Positions 43,487-52,736 of a stretch of DNA of 64,000 nt are shown here, piece after piece. This stretch comes from Polynucleobacter sp. MWH-Svant-W18 (GTDB lineage: Bacteria > Pseudomonadota > Gammaproteobacteria > Burkholderiales > Burkholderiaceae), in assembly GCF_018687495.1 (NCBI RefSeq), contig NZ_CP061293.1, forward strand, positions 1,054,001 through 1,118,000. The letters run 5' to 3'. Made by a program: the position numbers and the translations under genes. Below the pieces are notes generated by a model, which was not told where the DNA came from, did no database searches, and was given only the letters and a program-made list of their open reading frames with translations. Numbering within the stretch: the first letter of the stretch is position 1; each line of letters begins with the position of its first letter.

Positions 43487-45210
43487 TAAGCAGCCTCACT
43501 ACCAGCAATCGCGATGCTCAAATGCTTAATCGCCTGGGCAGTCCCTAGATCTCTGAACTCAAAGCCGCCGCCCTGACTAGCCGCAATTAATCCTGAGCTA
43601 GTGAGTTCTTGGATGCACGCTTGAGCCTTGTGATGGGGCTCATTCATTTGCGTCAGGATATTGAGCAGTGGAGTTTCAGGCTCATTAGCAGCTCGCAGCA
43701 TCAACTCTTTTGAGATGGGGCTTAGGCTATCGAGCATCGCTCTAAAGTCAACCTGAATACCCTCTGGCAAAGCATCAATTGCTGGCATCTGCAAGTTAAA
43801 CACTCTGGAGAACGGTGCAGAGTTTGGTTTAGGCCCTAAAAGTCTCACGGCAATTTGTGAAGATCCATGATCTTGCAAGTTAGCAGCCACAATGAGGATC
43901 TGACGAGAAGCCAAGCGATCAATTCCCGCTTCGCCTATCGTGGATTTAAATGCTTCTAATGCTTTGAGGCCATATACCAAAATTGCCAATGGTCCCGCTT
44001 TGGCAATCTCAGAAACCAATCCTGCAATCCGCTCACCCTGTGATGGATAGATCTTTTCTGAGCGAGACACAAAATCACCGAACTGCAATTCAATTTGGGC
44101 AGCAAAACTAGCAAGCGCCCTGTCTCTGCGATAAGAGCCTGGAGTTCTCAATCTTAAGACTTGATAATTCTTACCGGCGACATAATTACCGATGGCATCA
44201 GTCAGGAGCGTTGCGGCAGCAGGTGGCCAAGACTCGACCGCCAACCATTGGGCAAGACCACTATCGATACCCTCGAAGGCATTACTCAAGAAAGGGAAAC
44301 CACCCCAACGCAAGCTAGCATCTGGAAGCAGTGAAGAGCTTGGGCCAACGATGGCTATTGGACCAACATCCTTAACAACCACCTCTTTATTGCCTTCTTT
44401 GGATTTGATTTCCATCCAAGCGCTACTCATCGGCGCAATTTGCTTTGTCAGCAAATCAGAGAGTGGCATTTTGAGTGCTTTTGCGTGCCTGGCCAATATT
44501 GATGCTTTACGAAACGACTCTGCTCCAAAAAGTTCGGTGGCTTTTTCAGCGACTATTTCAGTATTCGAGGCAAGACCCACACCAATCAGTGGGGTTGCAT
44601 TATTTCCTAGGTTACCCTCAAGATGCTGCTGGTAGTGACTTGCCCAACTTTGCAGATATTGCGCGAGATATACTGCGCGATCTGCATCATCCAGATGTGC
44701 CCTTGGGTGCCCAAACCACATCACTGAGCCGCCACCCGGCAAATAGGTCACTTGTCCATCAAGAGCATCTACCAAGCGTTCAATAATGCCCCTAAGCGCC
44801 TTCAGAAACCGATCCCTCATTGAGATCGCACTGGGATTGAGATCATTTAAATCAGAAATCGATACCGCTACTGAAGAAACTAAGCGCCAGGAATAACCCT
44901 CCGCTGACTTGCCGGTTGCTTTAGAGCTAACTTTAGTTGACTTGAGCTTCTGAACGCTGGATTTGCTGTCATCTTGGCCAGCCATAGCGGACTTCATAAT
45001 CTGCGCGGCTGCAATCACTGCCTTTGCTCGGCTATTGACACCCAATTTTCTGAAGAGCACAAAGAGATGTTGCTTTACCGTTCCCGCTTCGATCTTTAGA
45101 TCATCTGCAATCTCTTTATTACTCTTGCCCTCTATCAATAGATCAAGCAACTGTCTTTGTCGTGCAGACAAAGACAGTTGCTGTGCGGGTTCGCGCTTGA
45201 TCGTAGTCAT
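43486..45210 (-). CDS. LuxR-type DNA-binding protein with degenerate cyclase domain
   Basis: Predicted transcription regulator of 574 residues. The LuxR helix-turn-helix is at the N-terminus (12-68: LSARQRQLLDLLIEGKSNKEIADDL, TVKQHLFVLFRKLGV), which is unusual since it is mostly C-terminal. Residues 110-260 follow the class III cyclase pattern: VSISDL in place of LFSDV, then YLPGGGSVMWFGHP in place of YMGDxxMAFWG, then FRKASILA in place of VNLASR. The second metal Asp and the Asn/Arg pair are gone, so it should not make cAMP. The C-terminal 300 residues are unassigned, perhaps an ATPase-like signalling module without a Walker A. It lies between HlyD and the ClpP-like gene and is the best local candidate to regulate the adhesin locus. 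Confidence 0.78.
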   Translation of the reverse strand: MTTIKREPAQQLSLSARQRQLLDLLIEGKSNKEIADDLKIEAGTVKQHLFVLFRKLGVNSRAKAVIAAAQIMKSAMAGQDDSKSSVQKLKSTKVSSKATGKSAEGYSWRLVSSVAVSISDLNDLNPSAISMRDRFLKALRGIIERLVDALDGQVTYLPGGGSVMWFGHPRAHLDDADRAVYLAQYLQSWASHYQQHLEGNLGNNATPLIGVGLASNTEIVAEKATELFGAESFRKASILARHAKALKMPLSDLLTKQIAPMSSAWMEIKSKEGNKEVVVKDVGPIAIVGPSSSLLPDASLRWGGFPFLSNAFEGIDSGLAQWLAVESWPPAAATLLTDAIGNYVAGKNYQVLRLRTPGSYRRDRALASFAAQIELQFGDFVSRSEKIYPSQGERIAGLVSEIAKAGPLAILVYGLKALEAFKSTIGEAGIDRLASRQILIVAANLQDHGSSQIAVRLLGPKPNSAPFSRVFNLQMPAIDALPEGIQVDFRAMLDSLSPISKELMLRAANEPETPLLNILTQMNEPHHKAQACIQELTSSGLIAASQGGGFEFRDLGTAQAIKHLSIAIAGSEAA

Positions 45211-45247
45211 GAACAGAGTTGCTCTAGTCGTCTAATTTTTTCTTGAA

Positions 45248-46465
45248 TTAACGCTCGCGCATACCTTGCTTGAAGGCAACATAGATTGGGCGTAACAAGT
45301 AACGTAAGACAGACTGGCGATCGGTCATGATGTCAGCCTGCACTGTCATGCCTGGGTCAATGCGTTTATCTTGATCATTACCAACATAGCTTTGTGGCAA
45401 GCTGACAATCACTTTGAAATAAGGCTGCTGTTTCTCATCCAATGTGCTAAATGAGGACACCATAGAAACTTTGCCCTCAATCGTGCCGTAGCGCATGAAG
45501 TCAAAAGTACCAATCTTCAAGCGAGCTGGTTGACCAATTTTGACAAAGCCGATATCCGTTGGGGATACGCGCACTTCAGCATGCATCTTGCCATCCAAAG
45601 GAATCACATTCATGAGCGTGGCACCTGGAGGAATCACACCACCAACAGTACGGAACTTCAAATCCTGTACCACGCCATCGACTGGAGATACGATATCTAC
45701 GCGAGTTAAACGATCCTGCAATTTAGTCAATTGCTCTTCTGTTTGCGCCAACTCATTGGCGGCCACATTGAGCTCATCCATATTGGTCCGGCGATAACGT
45801 AGTAGCTCCGCTTGTGCGCCACTTAAATTACGCTGGGCATCCAAAGCTTGAACACGAGTATTAAGCTTTTCTCTTGCTAAGTCACCACGAATAGCGCTGA
45901 CCTCAGAGAAAATCTTAATTTCATTTTGCAGTTGAGTAATCTGATCTTTTTGTGTCTTGAGCGTGAACTCTTGCTCTGCTACTAATTGTTTGTAATCTTC
46001 TGGTACTTTTGTAAAGTCAGCAGGTCTATCGCCTAGTAATGCGCGTAAACGCTCAACGCGGGTATAAAGACCCCAGTATTTAGCAGCCAAGGTTTGGTAC
46101 TCAGCGCCAGCTTCAGTTGAGTTCAAGCGCATTAACACCTGACCCTCATGGACTGATTGACCATCTACCACATCAATGGAAGCGATACGACCGCCATCAA
46201 CGTGTTGAATGACCTTAACCGCCTGAATTGGCATGATTTGACCTGGAGCGAGAGCCACCACATCCAAGGTTGCAAATAATGCCCATAAGAAAAAGACGCC
46301 TAGCGCATAGCAAACCAACTTCACGGTGGTTTTCATATACGCAGGTGGTGCCGCCTCTTCAAGCAAGATGGCCTTGGCAACATAGTTATCCGTACGATCC
46401 CCAAGGGTTAGCCGTGGCTGATCCTTTGACTCATCATCGGGCGGTAATGTTGGAAGTGTGCTCAT
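45248..46465 (-). CDS. HlyD-family membrane-fusion protein of locus 2
   Basis: Periplasmic adaptor for the giant-adhesin exporter, 405 residues. A cytoplasmic tail of about 45 residues is followed by one membrane helix (LVCYALGVFFLWALFATLDVV). Then come the half-lipoyl motif VVDGQSVHEGQVLMRLN, a coiled-coil hairpin at 130-250, and VSPVDGVVQDLKFRTVGGVIPPG with the beta-barrel. The end YLLRPIYVAFKQGMRER is typical. It lies 32 bases after the double ABC gene, the same order as in other type I systems. Confidence 0.9.
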   Translation of the reverse strand: MSTLPTLPPDDESKDQPRLTLGDRTDNYVAKAILLEEAAPPAYMKTTVKLVCYALGVFFLWALFATLDVVALAPGQIMPIQAVKVIQHVDGGRIASIDVVDGQSVHEGQVLMRLNSTEAGAEYQTLAAKYWGLYTRVERLRALLGDRPADFTKVPEDYKQLVAEQEFTLKTQKDQITQLQNEIKIFSEVSAIRGDLAREKLNTRVQALDAQRNLSGAQAELLRYRRTNMDELNVAANELAQTEEQLTKLQDRLTRVDIVSPVDGVVQDLKFRTVGGVIPPGATLMNVIPLDGKMHAEVRVSPTDIGFVKIGQPARLKIGTFDFMRYGTIEGKVSMVSSFSTLDEKQQPYFKVIVSLPQSYVGNDQDKRIDPGMTVQADIMTDRQSVLRYLLRPIYVAFKQGMRER

Positions 46466-46497
46466 AGGAAGTACTCTTATCTATTAAATGAAATGAA

Positions 46498-49400
46498 TTA
46501 AGCTGCAGTTGGTTGTTTAAGTAATACATCAGGAGGCCCTGCAGCACGCAGATAACCTTTATCCATGACTAATAAAGTGTCAGCCAGACGAATGTGGCTT
46601 GGACGATGACTAATAAAGAGTACGGTAGCTTTGCCTTTAAGGGCTTTTAAGGTCTCCATAAACTTCTGATCACCGTAATCATCAAGGCCTGCACCTGGTT
46701 CATCAAAGAGCATGATGGGTGCACGTGTCAGGTACGCACGTGCCAGTGAAAGTTTTTGCTTCAAACTCGATGGCAATTCATTGGTGTTATCGCCAACGCG
46801 ATACTCAATACCTTTTGGTAAGGCCATGATTTGTTCTAGAGCACCCGCCATATCTAGAGCCTGATAAACCTCATCATCGCTGGCATCTGGTCTTGCTAAG
46901 CGTAAGTTCTGTGCAATCGTTGCGCGGAATAGCTGCGTATCTTGCGGTGCATAGCCAATAGAGCGACGTAATTCCATTGGGTCTAATTGGCGCAGATCTA
47001 CGTTATCAATCAGGATAGATCCAGCTTGTGGCTGATACATACCCAATACCAACTTGAGCAAAGTAGATTTACCACCGCCATTGGGGCCGCTAATCGCAAT
47101 CAACTCGCCTGGGTTTACTCTAAACTCAACACCGATCAAAGCAGGGTCTACATTCATGGAGTAACGGAAAGAGACACGAGCAAACTCGATAGCGCCTTCC
47201 ATGCCACGAGATACCAATGAAGTAGCAGTCTCTTGGCGCTCTCCCTGAATCTTCATCAAACTATCAATTTGACGTGTAGCACTTCTTACCCGCTCAATCC
47301 GCGTCATATTCGTAAAGATTGTTTGAATTGGGCTGAGCACGCGCCACATCAAGAGCATGGAAGCAATCAGAGCACCAGCGGTAACCGTTTGCATAATGAC
47401 TGCCGGTACTGTTGCAGAAACGATCATCAAAGCAGACAGCATCATCACAAAATAGGAGATAGCTACCAATAGTGATGAAACTTGCTCTGCTTTATAAGAT
47501 GCCATTGTGGCATTAGCTGAGATTTCTCTAAAGCGCTCTAACCATAGTTGCTGTGCACCACATTCACGAATGATGCGCATCTTGCCCACCATCTCCACGA
47601 TGAATTCATTACGTTTCGTAACAGCTCTACTCACTGCTGCCACTCGATCATGAGTGACGCCTGAAAAAATCCAATAGAGCAAGGCATATACCACCACCAT
47701 GATGGCGAAAATCACCAATGAGATCGGGTTCATGATGGAGAGCGCCACCAAAAATACCAAGGTTGCAGGTGACTCTAGGATGGTCGATGCTAAGGGTCCA
47801 GTAAAGAGATCACGAATGGCTTCAAAGCTTTGTAAGCGCGAGGTCTGCGAACCGACTGATGCTCTTTCGGTATAGACGGGTGACATCTTGAGCACTTGCT
47901 GCAATATCGTCGCACCAAAAAGATACTCAATACGGCCTGAAATATAGGCCAAGATTCTGGCGCGATGGCGCATAAAGTAATAACCGGCACCTAATCCAAT
48001 AGCGGCACCAATGGTGAGATAAAACAAGGTATCGGTAGCGCCTGATGGAATCACGGTGCTGTAGACAACCGACAGAAATAATGGGCCTGACATCATGACC
48101 AAGCCTGATACCAAGGCAGATAAGGTAGCTTGACCTATCAATGGGCTAAAGCGCAAGAGCACGCGACCTACCCATGAACGGGTGTCGCTCACATTAATTT
48201 CGGCAATTTCGTAGAAGTAAGCACGGCCAGCAATATTGAGATCAGGCTCCATGCGCGCCTCACCTGTTGCAGAATCACCAATACGCATTTGCTTCCCGAT
48301 ACGGCCCATCGCAATAAAGGCTGGTCCACTATCAGGAACAAATAAACAAGGGAGCGAGCGCGGCTCGAGCATGCCTAAAGTGCATATCACTTCATTAGTT
48401 TTGTATCCCATCTGTGACATGGCATTGTGAAAGCTCGTTAAATCCAAGCTATCGGTGTAGTAAGGCAAAGACTCTGCTACTTCGCGTGCTGTGCCACGGG
48501 CATTCATTAACTTTAGTAAAAGTGCTAAACAACCTGATAGGTCTGTTTGTACCTTGAAATTATTGGCAACTGTTTCGTGTGTATGCTGCCAACGATTACT
48601 GTCAACTACACCACCTTTAAATGGTGAGTCAAAATATTCTGCATTCGGAATAGCGCGATAGTTTGCTGCAGCAGATCCCACCATGCCATCGACTTTGGAA
48701 GGGATTGCTTGAGCTGCACTTGCTTCACGAATCGAGCTCACCTTATTGGGCTCGACCTCATGCAAGTGTCCATCCTGCAAGAAGAGCGTGCGGTTTGCCA
48801 GACGCAGGAAGGATGGTCTTTGCGAAACCAATACTACGGTAACCTTGCCACGTACCGCCTCCATGAACTTCAAGAAAGTTGCGTCACCATCAGAGTCCAT
48901 CACTGAGGTTGCATCGTCAAACAAGATGATGTTTGGCTGATTGGAAAGCGCCCGCACAATCGCAATACGCTGACGATAGCCAGGAGGCATTGCATCAGCT
49001 GCCGTATCTCCTACTGGAGAATCCCAACCACGGGGCATCTTCGCAACAAAGTCACCTAGACCCAACATCTTGGCAGTTTGCAAAGCACGGTCTACTCGAC
49101 TTGGTTCAAATACGCTGACGTTGTCTAATAGCGAGCCTTCGAACATCAAGGCTTTCTGAGGTAGATAGGCTACGTGCTCACTGAGCTGCTCAAGCGGAAT
49201 GTTTCTGAGGTCTTCGTTATCAATGCGTACTTCGCCTGTCGTTGGATGCAAGACACCAGCCATGAGCTGCAACAAAGTACTGCGTCCTGAACCTGAATCC
49301 CCTTTAATAGCAAGAAACTCACCAGGCTCTACTGTTAAAGATAAGCCGTCAAATAATTCGGTCTTACTACCCGGAAATTGGTAATGCACATTATCTAACT

Positions 49401-50802
49401 GCAACTTTGCAGATCGTAGTGGGCGATCAGCTACTAGAACTGCATTCTCTTCGGCTTGTGGTTTAGCTGGCAAGCCATTTTGAAGTAATGTCAGCGCTAA
49501 GTTATCGCGCAAAATCTCATCTTGTTGATATTTGGCCCACATACCGCCAAGGCGTTGCAAAGGTGCTAAAGCACGCATGCCTAACAAGATGCAAGCAGCC
49601 AATTCACCATTAGTCAGATGATGGCCAATAACCAACCATGCACCCAAGGCAACGATGAGCATGTTCATCATTGGCGAGAAGATGTTGCCAATACCTGCTG
49701 ACATATCCAATGCATAAGTCACACGAGACATTAAACGGGCACAACTCTCTTGCAAGCGTTCATAGCGACGCAGCATCAATGACTCCATGGTCATGGATTT
49801 GAGTGTATGCACGTTGCTCAATGTTTCGTTTAAGAAATTGGCACGGCGTAAATCGCCCTGCTTCTGATCTTTAATCAAGATCGGATCATCGCGACCGTTT
49901 TTCCAGGTAATAAAGATGAAGACTGCGTAACCAGCAGTAAGCAGTAGACCTACCCAAGGGCTCAATATGAAGACGATCAATACATAAAGCAGAGTAAATG
50001 GTAAATCCATTAGCTGCTGAAAGGTTTGCCCCGAGTAGTGATACTTCAGAGAAGCAACTGACTTGTAGTCATCCATCACTGTTCCTGTACCCTTGCGCTC
50101 AAAGTCATGCAAAGGTTCAGCTAGAGCGCGCTCAGTAACAGCCAACATAGCCTTGTGTTCAAAACGAGCAGAAATCCAAGCCGTTGCATAAGAGCGCACC
50201 ACACGCATCACAGATTCCAATGCAACCGCTATACCCACGGCAACCGCTATTAACGCCAAGGTATCCAAGGACTGATGGGGCAAGATGCGGTCATAGAGTT
50301 GCAGCATTAATAATGGGAAGGCCAATGCCAACAAATTGATCACAATGCTTGAAGCAATAATGGTGGTCTTTTCACCAGAAAATGGGGATAAATCGCCTAC
50401 AGCGCGCTGCTCATTGGTAGGATTGCGGAACTGCTTGATACGCTCGCGCAATTTATCAATGTCTGCCCTAAAAGCATGCCATTCAACAGTGGCAGTTTCC
50501 ACGAATTGTTGTTTGCGAGCCTTGAATAATGGGTACCAAAAACTGGGTTTTGCCTTTTGTACCCATTGAAGTGCAATTTCCTTGACATCGGCCCATGAGC
50601 TAATGGGATGCCCCTGAAAATTCTTACTGGAAGCACGAATACGCATCCATACAATGTCAAAGTCATAGCGCAATTGCTTATATAGCGCTTTACCCAAGCT
50701 TTGAAAAATGATCGTTAACCAACCCATGAAAGTTAAGATCTTTTTAAAACCTTTTTTTAGGACATTGACTACTCGCTCCATGATTTTGCTGATTTTGCTC
50801 AT
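46498..50802 (-). CDS. Single-chain double ABC type I exporter with C39-like domain
   Basis: Predicted inner-membrane exporter of 1434 residues, twice the usual half-transporter. Order: basic/helical N-terminal extension (1-140), membrane domain 1 (145-420), ATPase 1 (465-680), a domain resembling the inactive C39 peptidase-like domain (about 745-870), membrane domain 2 (880-1160), ATPase 2 (1200-1430). ATPase 1 is degenerate: Walker A GDSGSGRST with Arg507 for Lys, signature MPPGYRQR, catalytic Glu replaced by Asp630 (ILFDD), H-loop Gln661 (VSQR). ATPase 2 keeps GPNGGGKST, LFDEP (Glu1368) and ISHR (His1399), but its signature is LPSSLKQK. One intact catalytic site is thus likely. It probably exports the 4100-residue adhesin. 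Confidence 0.9.
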   Translation of the reverse strand: MSKISKIMERVVNVLKKGFKKILTFMGWLTIIFQSLGKALYKQLRYDFDIVWMRIRASSKNFQGHPISSWADVKEIALQWVQKAKPSFWYPLFKARKQQFVETATVEWHAFRADIDKLRERIKQFRNPTNEQRAVGDLSPFSGEKTTIIASSIVINLLALAFPLLMLQLYDRILPHQSLDTLALIAVAVGIAVALESVMRVVRSYATAWISARFEHKAMLAVTERALAEPLHDFERKGTGTVMDDYKSVASLKYHYSGQTFQQLMDLPFTLLYVLIVFILSPWVGLLLTAGYAVFIFITWKNGRDDPILIKDQKQGDLRRANFLNETLSNVHTLKSMTMESLMLRRYERLQESCARLMSRVTYALDMSAGIGNIFSPMMNMLIVALGAWLVIGHHLTNGELAACILLGMRALAPLQRLGGMWAKYQQDEILRDNLALTLLQNGLPAKPQAEENAVLVADRPLRSAKLQLDNVHYQFPGSKTELFDGLSLTVEPGEFLAIKGDSGSGRSTLLQLMAGVLHPTTGEVRIDNEDLRNIPLEQLSEHVAYLPQKALMFEGSLLDNVSVFEPSRVDRALQTAKMLGLGDFVAKMPRGWDSPVGDTAADAMPPGYRQRIAIVRALSNQPNIILFDDATSVMDSDGDATFLKFMEAVRGKVTVVLVSQRPSFLRLANRTLFLQDGHLHEVEPNKVSSIREASAAQAIPSKVDGMVGSAAANYRAIPNAEYFDSPFKGGVVDSNRWQHTHETVANNFKVQTDLSGCLALLLKLMNARGTAREVAESLPYYTDSLDLTSFHNAMSQMGYKTNEVICTLGMLEPRSLPCLFVPDSGPAFIAMGRIGKQMRIGDSATGEARMEPDLNIAGRAYFYEIAEINVSDTRSWVGRVLLRFSPLIGQATLSALVSGLVMMSGPLFLSVVYSTVIPSGATDTLFYLTIGAAIGLGAGYYFMRHRARILAYISGRIEYLFGATILQQVLKMSPVYTERASVGSQTSRLQSFEAIRDLFTGPLASTILESPATLVFLVALSIMNPISLVIFAIMVVVYALLYWIFSGVTHDRVAAVSRAVTKRNEFIVEMVGKMRIIRECGAQQLWLERFREISANATMASYKAEQVSSLLVAISYFVMMLSALMIVSATVPAVIMQTVTAGALIASMLLMWRVLSPIQTIFTNMTRIERVRSATRQIDSLMKIQGERQETATSLVSRGMEGAIEFARVSFRYSMNVDPALIGVEFRVNPGELIAISGPNGGGKSTLLKLVLGMYQPQAGSILIDNVDLRQLDPMELRRSIGYAPQDTQLFRATIAQNLRLARPDASDDEVYQALDMAGALEQIMALPKGIEYRVGDNTNELPSSLKQKLSLARAYLTRAPIMLFDEPGAGLDDYGDQKFMETLKALKGKATVLFISHRPSHIRLADTLLVMDKGYLRAAGPPDVLLKQPTAA

Positions 50803-50824
50803 ACCTTAGTTCGCCTTGGAGGAT

Positions 50825-52558
50825 TTACTGTTGTGTTTTTTGTTGTGTTGCAGGTGCGTTTGGCGCTGCATCAGGGGTTTCCGGGGGAGTAACCGTATTA
50901 ATGACATTAAATGGCTGCTCAGGAGATTGCAGCGGCTTCTGATTTAAAGAAACTCCGCCGGTACCCTCATACATTGGTTGCCCTGCTTTGTTGACACCTA
51001 CTGCTGGCTTCTTATCAAATGCAGAATCGGCTTTGGCTGCTACCTCTCCCCAACGAGCATCTGCTGCTGGTAACTTACCGCCACCAATACAAGGATCGTT
51101 TTCGAGCTTGGTACCCCCGCCAATCGCTTTAAATAAACCAACCGAAGCTGCTAGCTGATCATTACGTGCGCCAATCGCTGCATCTTCAGCAGATAACACA
51201 GTGCGCTGAATTTCATAGAGCTGGACATAGTCCATGCCGCCCCGCTCAACCACTTTGGCGCTCATGGTGGCCAAAAGTTGCGCCCGAGTACGAGATTCAT
51301 TCAATGCATCGTATTGCTTAGCAGTTAAGTTCACGCCTGCCAGCCCATCTTCTACATCACGCAATGATGCCAATACAGTATTAGCATAAGCCTCGAGTAA
51401 TTCCACATTCTTGGCGCTCGCAACTTGAATCTCGGCACGACGTCTGCCGCCATCAAATACGTTTTGCACTAAGTTAGTTGAAATGTTGTAGAACAAACTC
51501 TGTGGCATGGTGAGCGTAGAGAGTAAGAAGCTGCCGTAACCGCCCGCACCAGTTAAGGAAAAAGTTGGCAATAAATTGGCTCGTGCTGAATACAAATCTG
51601 CCTTGGAAGCTTCAAGAGCGGCTTCAGCACGACGAATATCTGGCCTGCGACAGAGTAAATCAGAAGGCAGACCAGGCTCCACTGCAGGAACCTTAATATC
51701 TCTTAAGGATTTACCTTTAATCTTTAATGTCGATGGGGTTCTACCTACTAAAGCTGCCAAACGATTAAAAGCGCGCTCACGTTGAAGCTTAAGGTTAGTT
51801 ACCAATGCATCGGTATTGGTTTGCAAAATTAATTGCTGGGACAAATCAATAATGGTGGCATCACCGCGATCCACTCTGCGTTGCAAGCCCTTACCAACCG
51901 TGCGGATGGCCTCTAAATTGCGCTCACCGACACTAATGCGCTCATCCAATGAAATCACCTGAAAGTACACAGTGGCAGTGTCGCCAACCAAACTCAATGC
52001 AACCGCTTGACGGTTGTACTCACTTGCTAATGCTTGAGAGAAGGCGGATTGAGTGTTGAAGCCTTTTTTACCCCAAAGATCTACTTCGTAGTTAGCAAGT
52101 AAGCCTACTTGCCATACTGGTTGACTACCCCACTGTGAAGTATTCGCAGCGTAGCCAGGCCCAAGTCCTGGTGCTTGATTCTTATACGCGCCAGTAGCGT
52201 CAATGGTTGGTGATTCGTTGGCTTTTACGACATCAGCCTGCGCTCTTGTTTGCGCAACTCTAGCGACAGCAATTCGTAAATCGTAGTTATTGGTTAATGC
52301 TGTATCGACTAAGCTATTGAGCTCTTCACTCTCGAACTCAGTCCACCATAATTCTTTTGGACGAGGTAACTGCGCCTCAACAGTGGGTGTTTTATAACTG
52401 CCTGGCATCCAACGAACATACTCAGGACCATTTGGAGCATCACCCTCATTCACAATTGGGGTCGAGCAACCAGACATCGTCAAAGAAAGACAGGCTAAAT
52501 AGATTGCCAGTTGTTTCTTTTTCAAACTTTTGGAACGTAAAGGAAAGGTATCGACCAC
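50825..52558 (-). CDS. NodT-type outer-membrane factor, lipoprotein
   Basis: TolC-superfamily outer-membrane channel, 577 residues, forming the outer part of type I secretion locus 2. The lipobox LTMSGC near residue 31 marks a lipidated protein, as in RND-efflux outer factors. Typical motifs are KELWWTEFESEELNSLVDTAL, LPSDLLCRRPDIRRAEAALEASKADL and the coiled-coil repeats. The C-terminal 80 residues form a Pro/Gln-rich tail. The start is GTG at 52558 with no good ribosome-binding site. It is the first gene of the eight-gene minus-strand run, with the ABC gene 22 bases after it. The upstream region carries two ATAACT/AGTTAT dyads. An efflux factor recruited to type I export is unusual. Confidence 0.88.
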   Translation of the reverse strand: MVDTFPLRSKSLKKKQLAIYLACLSLTMSGCSTPIVNEGDAPNGPEYVRWMPGSYKTPTVEAQLPRPKELWWTEFESEELNSLVDTALTNNYDLRIAVARVAQTRAQADVVKANESPTIDATGAYKNQAPGLGPGYAANTSQWGSQPVWQVGLLANYEVDLWGKKGFNTQSAFSQALASEYNRQAVALSLVGDTATVYFQVISLDERISVGERNLEAIRTVGKGLQRRVDRGDATIIDLSQQLILQTNTDALVTNLKLQRERAFNRLAALVGRTPSTLKIKGKSLRDIKVPAVEPGLPSDLLCRRPDIRRAEAALEASKADLYSARANLLPTFSLTGAGGYGSFLLSTLTMPQSLFYNISTNLVQNVFDGGRRRAEIQVASAKNVELLEAYANTVLASLRDVEDGLAGVNLTAKQYDALNESRTRAQLLATMSAKVVERGGMDYVQLYEIQRTVLSAEDAAIGARNDQLAASVGLFKAIGGGTKLENDPCIGGGKLPAADARWGEVAAKADSAFDKKPAVGVNKAGQPMYEGTGGVSLNQKPLQSPEQPFNVINTVTPPETPDAAPNAPATQQKTQQ

Positions 52559-52562
52559 GGAA

Positions 52563-52576
52563 ATAACTTAAGTTAT
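52563..52576. promoter_or_regulatory. ATAACT-TA-AGTTAT palindrome before the NodT gene
   Basis: A 14-bp perfect palindrome begins four bases upstream of the GTG start of the NodT gene, in the divergent region shared with the HD-GYP gene. The same arms occur at 38826-38839 and 59174-59186. Confidence 0.5.
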
Positions 52577-52603
52577 ATGAAGGAGGAGTCAGAATACCGA
52601 CCG

Positions 52604-52630
52604 TATAACTTTTTTCCTATGGTAGTTATA
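52604..52630. promoter_or_regulatory. Inverted repeat TATAACT / AGTTATA
   Basis: TATAACT (52604-52610) and AGTTATA (52624-52630) are exact 7-bp arms 13 bases apart, in the 178-base region between the divergent NodT and HD-GYP genes. They are the same half-sites as the neighbouring 52563-52576 dyad. Confidence 0.5.
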
Positions 52631-52736
52631 GGTCTATTTATTTAGTATTAATCTACTAATTTGAGAGGTTCTTTACTACTAAATACAAATCTCTGCTTTT
52701 GTAGATAATGGATTCATTCAATTAAAAGATGCTTAT

